Shown piece by piece: positions 15,198 through 19,540 of a stretch of DNA of 19,540 nt. How positions within the stretch are numbered: position 1 is the first letter of the stretch; each line of letters begins with the position of its first letter. The DNA is from an uncultured Methanobrevibacter sp. GTDB lineage: Archaea > Methanobacteriota > Methanobacteria > Methanobacteriales > Methanobacteriaceae. The notes beneath the pieces were generated by a model. That model had not been told where the DNA came from. It made no database searches and saw only the letters and a program-made list of their open reading frames with translations. The DNA is taken from contig ONIK01000027.1 of the NCBI GenBank assembly GCA_900317865.1, positions 1 to 19,540 of the forward strand. The letters run 5' to 3'. Made by a program: the position numbers and the translations under genes.

Positions 15198-16172
15198 ATG
15201 AAATGGAAAATTGGAAATGTCAAAATAGATAATCAGGTAGTTCTGGCTCCAATGGCAGGAATATGTGATTCTGCATATAGAAGAATAGTAAAATCAATGG
15301 GCTGCGGACTGATAGAAACGGAAATGGTTTCAACAAGAGCTGTGATGCATTTAAATAGAAAAACACGAGAAATGCTAACTATGACAGATTATGAAAGGCC
15401 CATAGCACAGCAGATATTCGGATCAGACGTTGAATCCTTTAAAACCGCTTCCACATACATTTGTGAAAACATGAAGCCAGACATTTTAGACATTAATATG
15501 GGCTGTCCAGTGACGAAAGTGGCCGTTAAGTCCGGAGCGGGAAGTGCACTGCTTAAAGACCCTCAAAAAGCATCAGAAATCATCAAAACAGTAGTCGATA
15601 CAGCAGATATTCCGGTGACAGTTAAAATAAGAAGCGGATGGGAGAAAAACAATGCACTGGAGATGGCAAAAATCATAGAGGAGTCCGGTGCTTCAGCCAT
15701 TACTGTTCATCCGCGTACAAGACACCAGAGATACGATATACCTGCAGACTGGTCAATAATAAAAGACGTTAAAGAAGAAGTATCCATACCAGTAATTGGA
15801 AATGGAGACATAAGAACATGCTTTGATGCAAAAGAAATGATAGAATACACAAATTGTGATGCAATAATGATTGGAAGAGGAGTTTTGGGAAATCCATGGA
15901 TTATAAAACAGTGCATAGATTATCTGGATTATGGAATAAAACCTGAAAGAATACCGTCACAGGAAAAACTGGACATGTTTAAAAGGCATGCATCATTAAT
16001 TATGGACAATTACTCCGATAAGGTATTGATGCACAAATTAAGAACAAACGCAGCATATTACATGAAAAATCTCCACGGAAGCGTAGAGATTAAAAAACAG
16101 ATTTTCCAAACAAACACAAAAGAAGAGCTGTTTGATTTGCTTGAAAATTACGTCAAAGATTTAAAATATTAA
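15198..16172 (+). CDS. tRNA-dihydrouridine synthase (Dus family, FMN TIM barrel)
   Basis: A 324-residue flavoenzyme that reduces specific uridines in tRNA to dihydrouridine using FMN and a nicotinamide donor. Visible features: LAPMAGICDSAYR (16-28) at the first barrel strand for FMN binding; DINMGCPVTKV (98-108) with the catalytic Cys103; VKIRSGW (142-148) with the FMN-contacting Lys143; HPRTRHQRYDIPADW (171-185), the substrate and FMN loop; GNGDI (201-205) and IGRG (225-228) for phosphate binding; and a C-terminal helical domain to the end. Length is normal for the family. Specificity (which uridine) is not deducible. No Shine-Dalgarno stands before the ATG, and an AATATA-like box near 15171-15176 would place transcription at about the start codon, so the mRNA may be leaderless. 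It converges with the YgjV-like gene, with 17 bases between stops. Confidence 0.92.
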   Translation: MKWKIGNVKIDNQVVLAPMAGICDSAYRRIVKSMGCGLIETEMVSTRAVMHLNRKTREMLTMTDYERPIAQQIFGSDVESFKTASTYICENMKPDILDINMGCPVTKVAVKSGAGSALLKDPQKASEIIKTVVDTADIPVTVKIRSGWEKNNALEMAKIIEESGASAITVHPRTRHQRYDIPADWSIIKDVKEEVSIPVIGNGDIRTCFDAKEMIEYTNCDAIMIGRGVLGNPWIIKQCIDYLDYGIKPERIPSQEKLDMFKRHASLIMDNYSDKVLMHKLRTNAAYYMKNLHGSVEIKKQIFQTNTKEELFDLLENYVKDLKY

Positions 16173-16189
16173 ATAAAATGCTGAAAACA

Positions 16190-16696
16190 TCACTTTTTAA
16201 TTAGTCTCACCAAAGACAACGTGCCCAGAGCCACAGTAATTGTCTCCACAGCCGCTGAAGTGAAATCCAGAATAGCCAAAAAATAGACTATATATATCAA
16301 ACTGTTGACAATAAAACTTACCTTAATCGATTTGATTGATTTAAGAGTATAATTGCAAACAGTAATCTGTACAATTGCAACAACAGGCAGCAAACCGATG
16401 AATCCCATGGTATTTACCAGAACACCTAAAACAACGGATATTATCAGGAAAAATATTGTCCAGTTAAATGTAAGTCTGTCCTTATACACCATTGCATTTC
16501 TGGCAGATGCAATGGACAGCGTAGTTACACCAGTCCATGAAAGAAAGAAAACAGAAGATATAGCAAGCACGAAAGCATTTAAAAACTGGTACTTATATGC
16601 CTTTTTTACATCATTGATGCAGTAGCTGACAATCAAAAATATCCCTGCAATAAAGGATATTCCGTTACCAACCAAAATGTTCCATGCCAAATCCAT
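16190..16696 (-). CDS. YgjV-like inner-membrane protein
   Basis: A 168-residue membrane protein with about five to six hydrophobic segments, separated by short basic loops (DVKKAYKYQ, KSIKSIK, RLIKK). The pattern of an N-terminal helix, the NAFVLAISSVFFLSWTG segment and the ASARNAMVYKDRL loop resembles the bacterial YgjV family (Imp-YgjV), whose function is unknown. It starts 9 bases after the stop of the cysteine-rich C_GCAxxG_C_C gene with only a weak ribosome binding site (GATGTAG), so it is probably co-transcribed and translationally coupled. Its 3' end faces the tRNA-dihydrouridine synthase gene, and the T-rich stretch at 16192-16200 may end the opposing transcript. Confidence 0.65.
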   Translation of the reverse strand: MDLAWNILVGNGISFIAGIFLIVSYCINDVKKAYKYQFLNAFVLAISSVFFLSWTGVTTLSIASARNAMVYKDRLTFNWTIFFLIISVVLGVLVNTMGFIGLLPVVAIVQITVCNYTLKSIKSIKVSFIVNSLIYIVYFLAILDFTSAAVETITVALGTLSLVRLIKK

Positions 16697-16705
16697 CTAC
16701 ATCAA

Positions 16706-17116
16706 TCATATAATTTTTTCTGTAATCTCAACGGCTGAAGCAACCATTTTAGGGCAGATTTCCTTAAAGAGATTATTGTTCCGTGCTTTTTCAACACCTT
16801 CAGGAGTGCTGATATCACACTCAAGCAAATCCCTGCAGATAAATGATCCGTTTTCATTTTTAAATTCTGAAAAAAACCTGTTTGAAAGCTCATTACAGAC
16901 ATTCTTATCATCACCATACTTCAAGCCTATGGCCATCAAAGCACCAGTACATGCTCCGCAGACTTCACCCTGACGCATACCGCTGCCAAAGCATGCCCCA
17001 ATCTTAAAGGCATCGCTTTTGGAAAGTCCAAACTCTTCACAAAACACTGCAAATACTGCCTGTGAGCACACATATCCATTATCAAATAAGTCAACCGCTT
17101 CTTCAATACGAGTCAT
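16706..17116 (-). CDS. C_GCAxxG_C_C family cysteine-rich protein
   Basis: A 136-residue soluble protein with the defining motif VCGACTGALMAIGLKYG (Cys53 and Cys56). Further conserved cysteines lie at 17 (YVCSQA), 42 (ACFGSGM), 74, 94, 100 and 121, with Cys26 in addition. The family is redox-type, found in anaerobes and often near metal or electron-transfer genes. Binding of a metal centre is suspected for the family but not something I can show. The start is the first ATG after the upstream stop (21-base gap). There is no obvious Shine-Dalgarno, so translation may depend on coupling. It is the middle gene of a likely three-gene minus-strand cluster with the helical protein upstream and the YgjV-like protein downstream. 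Confidence 0.85.
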   Translation of the reverse strand: MTRIEEAVDLFDNGYVCSQAVFAVFCEEFGLSKSDAFKIGACFGSGMRQGEVCGACTGALMAIGLKYGDDKNVCNELSNRFFSEFKNENGSFICRDLLECDISTPEGVEKARNNNLFKEICPKMVASAVEITEKII

Positions 17117-17137
17117 AAAAATAGATATGAACTTTAT

Positions 17138-17467
17138 TCAATTTAAAATTTTTCTAAGTTCATTAATATTCAATTCAACAAATTCTCTGTATTTAGGATT
17201 AGATAATATTTTATATTGTTTCATATTGCTTTTTTCATAGGCATCTTCCATCATTTTCTGCAAATCATCAATATCACTATTCAATATGATATTTAACATC
17301 TCCCTTTCATGATTGGTTAATTTTTCCAGATGCTTTACAATACGTGAATGGAACTTTAAAACAAGATTTGAATTTTTTTTAGCCATCCTTTCAAGCAGGA
17401 AAGCTGGAGCCAATGCAAAAAGTTTCTGATACCTTTCAATATCTTCATATGTAATTTTATCCCGCAT
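17138..17467 (-). CDS. Small helical hypothetical protein
   Basis: A 109-residue charged protein, predicted almost wholly alpha-helical, with no signal peptide, cysteine or membrane segment. Features that can be seen are RYQKLFALAPAFLLERMAKK near the start, a Lys/Glu-rich middle (KHLEKLTNHEREMLNIIL) and a C-terminal YREFVELNINELRKIL helix. I do not recognise the family. The start is well supported: an AGGGGG Shine-Dalgarno lies six to seven bases before the ATG. It is the first gene of the probable minus-strand cluster with the cysteine-rich and YgjV-like genes. The 128 bases upstream of it (17468-17595) hold only AT-rich sequence with a TATA-like, partly palindromic CATATAATATATG. Confidence 0.6.
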   Translation of the reverse strand: MRDKITYEDIERYQKLFALAPAFLLERMAKKNSNLVLKFHSRIVKHLEKLTNHEREMLNIILNSDIDDLQKMMEDAYEKSNMKQYKILSNPKYREFVELNINELRKILN

Positions 17468-17595
17468 GAAATTCCCCCTTCTTTCACATATAATATATGA
17501 AAATCAAAATATTTAAAATTAAAACATCAATCCCAACAAAAAATATACGGATAATCCATTCACAAGATGATAATAATCACCAATGCAGAGAATAA

Positions 17596-18243
17596 TCAAA
17601 TCTGCATTTGTATAAGCGCCATGACCATTTTTTCGGCACCTATAAATGTGGCCATAGCCAGCATAGCGCATGCAAGGACAAACGTAACAATCCAAATTTT
17701 AACATCCCACTTAAAAACATTAAGTCCATCCAATGTCCAAAGAGGCAATAGATTAAATGCAGCCAAAAAGCTATTAACAGAAAATCCTACAGTGTTAATC
17801 AAAAATATTAAATTAAAAACAATAGAATAACTCCTTAATGGATATATTAAAGCTGCAATTACTATAAATAATAATGCAAGAGCCATATTTGCCATTGGCC
17901 CGGCAACTGCAGTTCTACCCTTTATCTCATCAGAAACATCATCAGCATCGATTTCGATTAAACCCACAAATGCCAATACGAACCCCAATAAAGAAGAAAT
18001 AAATGTAATCAGCAATCCAAGAGGCCACAGTTTAAATTCAGCATTGTAACCATACTTTATTGCCACGAATTTCTGCGCAAGCTCACGCAGTATAAAACCC
18101 AAACCAACACCAACTGTTACAATAGGCAAAATTGAAATAGCATCATGAAAGTTCATTTTAACGGTCGATATTGTAAAACATAGGGACAATATAACAAATG
18201 AAATTATCAAATCCCTTATTTCATTACGTGCATATTCAACCAT
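17596..18243 (-). CDS. Site-2-protease-like membrane protein lacking the HExxH motif (pseudoprotease)
   Basis: A 215-residue polytopic protein with about six membrane segments, arranged like an M50/site-2 protease. The AGPMANMALA segment (114-123) matches the conserved G-P-x-x-N helix. NLLPLWTLDG (164-173) matches the N-L-[IL]-P-x-x-x-L-D-G helix that supplies the aspartate ligand (Asp172). At the place where active enzymes carry HExxH, this protein has Arg53-Glu54-Leu-Ala-Gln57, so both zinc histidines are gone while the glutamate remains. The frame is intact, so this is a divergent protein, not a decayed gene. It probably does not cleave; it may bind membrane substrates or act as a regulator. 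A TATA box 22 bases ahead of ATG suggests a leaderless mRNA. It is transcribed alone or ahead of the next cluster. Confidence 0.8.
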   Translation of the reverse strand: MVEYARNEIRDLIISFVILSLCFTISTVKMNFHDAISILPIVTVGVGLGFILRELAQKFVAIKYGYNAEFKLWPLGLLITFISSLLGFVLAFVGLIEIDADDVSDEIKGRTAVAGPMANMALALLFIVIAALIYPLRSYSIVFNLIFLINTVGFSVNSFLAAFNLLPLWTLDGLNVFKWDVKIWIVTFVLACAMLAMATFIGAEKMVMALIQMQI

Positions 18244-18260
18244 AATAATAATTATTAATT

Positions 18261-18270
18261 TTTATAAATA
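18261..18270 (-). promoter_or_regulatory. TATA box giving a probably leaderless transcript
   Basis: TATTTATAAA on the minus strand is centred near 18265. Twenty-six bases downstream is 18239, within the first codons of the site-2-protease-like gene (ATG 18243-18241). No Shine-Dalgarno is present, which agrees with leaderless initiation. Confidence 0.5.
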
Positions 18271-18346
18271 AAATATTTTTTATTGATTTTTGAATATAAA
18301 AATAAGTAAAACAAATACAAATGCATAATTTTCTTTTTAATATTTG

Positions 18347-18808
18347 TTATTTTATTCGCCTTTCATAGTCCAAATGAATTCCAATATGGCCAATTCCAAG
18401 TACCAGTGTCGCAAAAATCAAGAAGGGATTCATTTCATAGATTCCCAAAAATATAAATGCCAAAACGGGAAGGGTTGCGCCTGCAACTGGAATTCCCAGA
18501 AAGTCAGAATACATGTCTTTCATTGTTTTAGGACTTCTGAAGTACTTAATCCAATACAATTCATAGAGTATCATAAATATGAAAGCCAGAACCAGCACCA
18601 ATATCCATGGAGTAATGCTGATATTATCTGCAAAAAATAGGGAACAGACAACCAAAACCTGCCCAATTCGTTCAATTAAAGATAAAGTCCTATTTTCATC
18701 TTTTGAATAAATATCATAATCTTCAGGTTTGTTTTTCGCCCAAATGATGTTTGGAACAAAAAGCATTATCAGAAATATTAAAGAAATATATGAAAATCCG
18801 AAATTCAT
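18347..18808 (-). CDS. Small membrane protein of unknown function
   Basis: A 153-residue protein with about four hydrophobic segments: residues about 5-23, 48-62, 67-86 and 110-143. A charged loop after the first (KNKPEDYDIYSKDENRTLSLIERIGQ) and a second loop with KYFRSPKTMKDMYSDFLGIPVAGATLP separate them. The NIIWAKNKPEDY loop and this overall pattern recall a family of uncharacterised membrane proteins common in gut Bacillota; that is from memory and not tested. It has no strong ribosome binding site and lies 73 bases after the flavin-reductase-like gene on the same strand. No function is proposed. Confidence 0.65.
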   Translation of the reverse strand: MNFGFSYISLIFLIMLFVPNIIWAKNKPEDYDIYSKDENRTLSLIERIGQVLVVCSLFFADNISITPWILVLVLAFIFMILYELYWIKYFRSPKTMKDMYSDFLGIPVAGATLPVLAFIFLGIYEMNPFLIFATLVLGIGHIGIHLDYERRIK

Positions 18809-18881
18809 TTAAATACAACCGACTGTTTCAATTTACATCACATACTTCAAAATTAATCAGAATAATAATTAGAGCAGGATT

Positions 18882-19460
18882 TCATTTCCTAAATTTAAGC
18901 CCCACTTTAAATGCTTTGGCAATGAAATCACCAATTTCAAAATAACTATGGCTTACATCATCATAACATAGTGGATTTAATTTTTCATATGAAATTTTTC
19001 CTTCATCGTTTAAAACATCCTCTTCTGCCTGAACATTAACAATTTCACCCGTTATTTGAGTGTGTGATCCAACTTCCGCAGTGTGCATGACCCTACATTC
19101 AAGAGATATTTTAAACTCATTAATTATTGGTGCATTAACTTTTTCAGCATCATTAAAAGTAAATCCAACATCCTGAAGCTTGTTTGTATCATATCCTGAA
19201 GCTATTCCAATATAATCAGCTTCAGCCACATGTTCAGCACTGGGAAATGCAAGAGTAAATTCATTGGAATTTAAAATACTTTTCAGAGTTTTTCTTTTTA
19301 AAGTAGTGTTAATGGCTATCATTACTGCAGGAGGATGATGAGAACACATTGCAGCAAAGGCAAGTGTACAGCAGTCTGCATTGCCTTGTTCGTCATATGC
19401 GGATGCAACAACAGCAGGTGCCGGAAACATCATTGATTTTGGATTTATATTAACTTTCAT
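18882..19460 (-). CDS. Flavoredoxin / flavin reductase-like protein (FMN-binding split barrel)
   Basis: A 192-residue soluble protein of the flavin reductase-like split-barrel family, common in methanogens and other anaerobes. The N-terminal FPAPAVVASAYDEQGNADCCTLAFAAM (about 12-38) and HPPAVMIAINTTLKRKT (about 42-58) sections are the strands and loop that contact FMN. The middle holds the typical 'NEFTLAFPS' and 'LQDVGFTF...APIINEFKISLECRV' segments, and near the end is SHTQITGEIVNV (about 131-142). Family members bind FMN and pass electrons between a donor and a partner; the partner here is unknown. There is no Shine-Dalgarno. A TATA box at 19482-19491 puts the transcript start on the ATG itself, so the mRNA is probably leaderless. 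Confidence 0.88.
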   Translation of the reverse strand: MKVNINPKSMMFPAPAVVASAYDEQGNADCCTLAFAAMCSHHPPAVMIAINTTLKRKTLKSILNSNEFTLAFPSAEHVAEADYIGIASGYDTNKLQDVGFTFNDAEKVNAPIINEFKISLECRVMHTAEVGSHTQITGEIVNVQAEEDVLNDEGKISYEKLNPLCYDDVSHSYFEIGDFIAKAFKVGLKFRK

Positions 19461-19481
19461 GATACTACATTTATTTCCAAA

Positions 19482-19491
19482 TAATATAAAG
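19482..19491 (-). promoter_or_regulatory. TATA box of the flavoredoxin-like gene (leaderless)
   Basis: CTTTATATTA on the minus strand is centred near 19486. Counting 26 bases downstream gives 19460, the first base of the ATG. The remaining bases to the window edge contain a run of seven A (19515-19521), which on the minus strand is a T run that could end a gene lying beyond the window. Confidence 0.55.
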
Positions 19492-19540
19492 TTAATTGAT
19501 AAATATAATCCATTAAAAAAAGCAGGAATTAAAATAATTA

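Noticed and set aside
17019..17240. Plus-strand open frame of 73 residues across the gap between two minus-strand genes
   Set aside because: Mostly antisense to the cysteine-rich protein and helical protein genes, no ribosome binding site, low-complexity Asn/Ser composition.
1..19540. Search for tRNA, rRNA, insertion sequences, attachment sites and riboswitches
   Set aside because: No cloverleaf-like GC-rich segment, transposase, terminal inverted repeats or recognisable riboswitch core was found by eye; a covariance-model scan could still find something subtle.

Overview
The window looks like a piece of chromosome from a host-associated methanogenic archaeon of the Methanobrevibacter type (Methanobacteriales). 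The evidence is very AT-rich DNA, archaeal TATA boxes about 26 bases ahead of starts, GGTGA-type ribosome binding sites, giant secreted adhesin-like beta-helix proteins, and a secreted CobN-like chelatase of the kind annotated in this lineage. The genus is inferred from gene content; no rRNA or tRNA gene was seen.

Layout. Left part (1-11794) is a cell-surface region. It holds the 5' end of a beta-helix adhesin-like gene running off the left edge (-), then a signal-peptide-bearing, C-terminally membrane-anchored CobN/magnesium-chelatase-H homologue (-). Divergent from that is a 1983-residue adhesin-like protein (+), built from about three and a half copies of an 879-nt beta-helix supermodule plus five C-terminal Ig-like domains. 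Middle part (11821-16172): an unrecognised 215-220 aa protein (-), a secreted DUF1002/YpuA-like protein (+), an NSS-family sodium symporter (+) and a tRNA-dihydrouridine synthase (+). Right part (16190-19460) is all on the minus strand: a three-gene cluster (unknown helical protein, C_GCAxxG_C_C cysteine-rich protein, YgjV-like membrane protein), a site-2-protease-like membrane protein that has lost its zinc-binding histidines, a small unknown membrane protein, and a flavoredoxin/flavin-reductase-like protein.

How the genes fit together. The first three genes all encode exported proteins, and the CobN homologue sits between two adhesins, so all three are probably displayed on the pseudomurein cell wall. 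An extracytoplasmic CobN-like protein cannot easily use the ATP-dependent partner subunits of a normal chelatase. A surface role in binding or demetallating tetrapyrroles (corrinoid, haem, F430) is therefore the most interesting hypothesis here. The remaining genes are mostly single transcription units with their own terminators, several of them hairpins that overlap the stop codon. Several of the accessory genes belong to families I associate mainly with gut Bacillota and other bacteria (DUF1002, YgjV, the small membrane protein), which fits gene exchange in a gut or rumen community.
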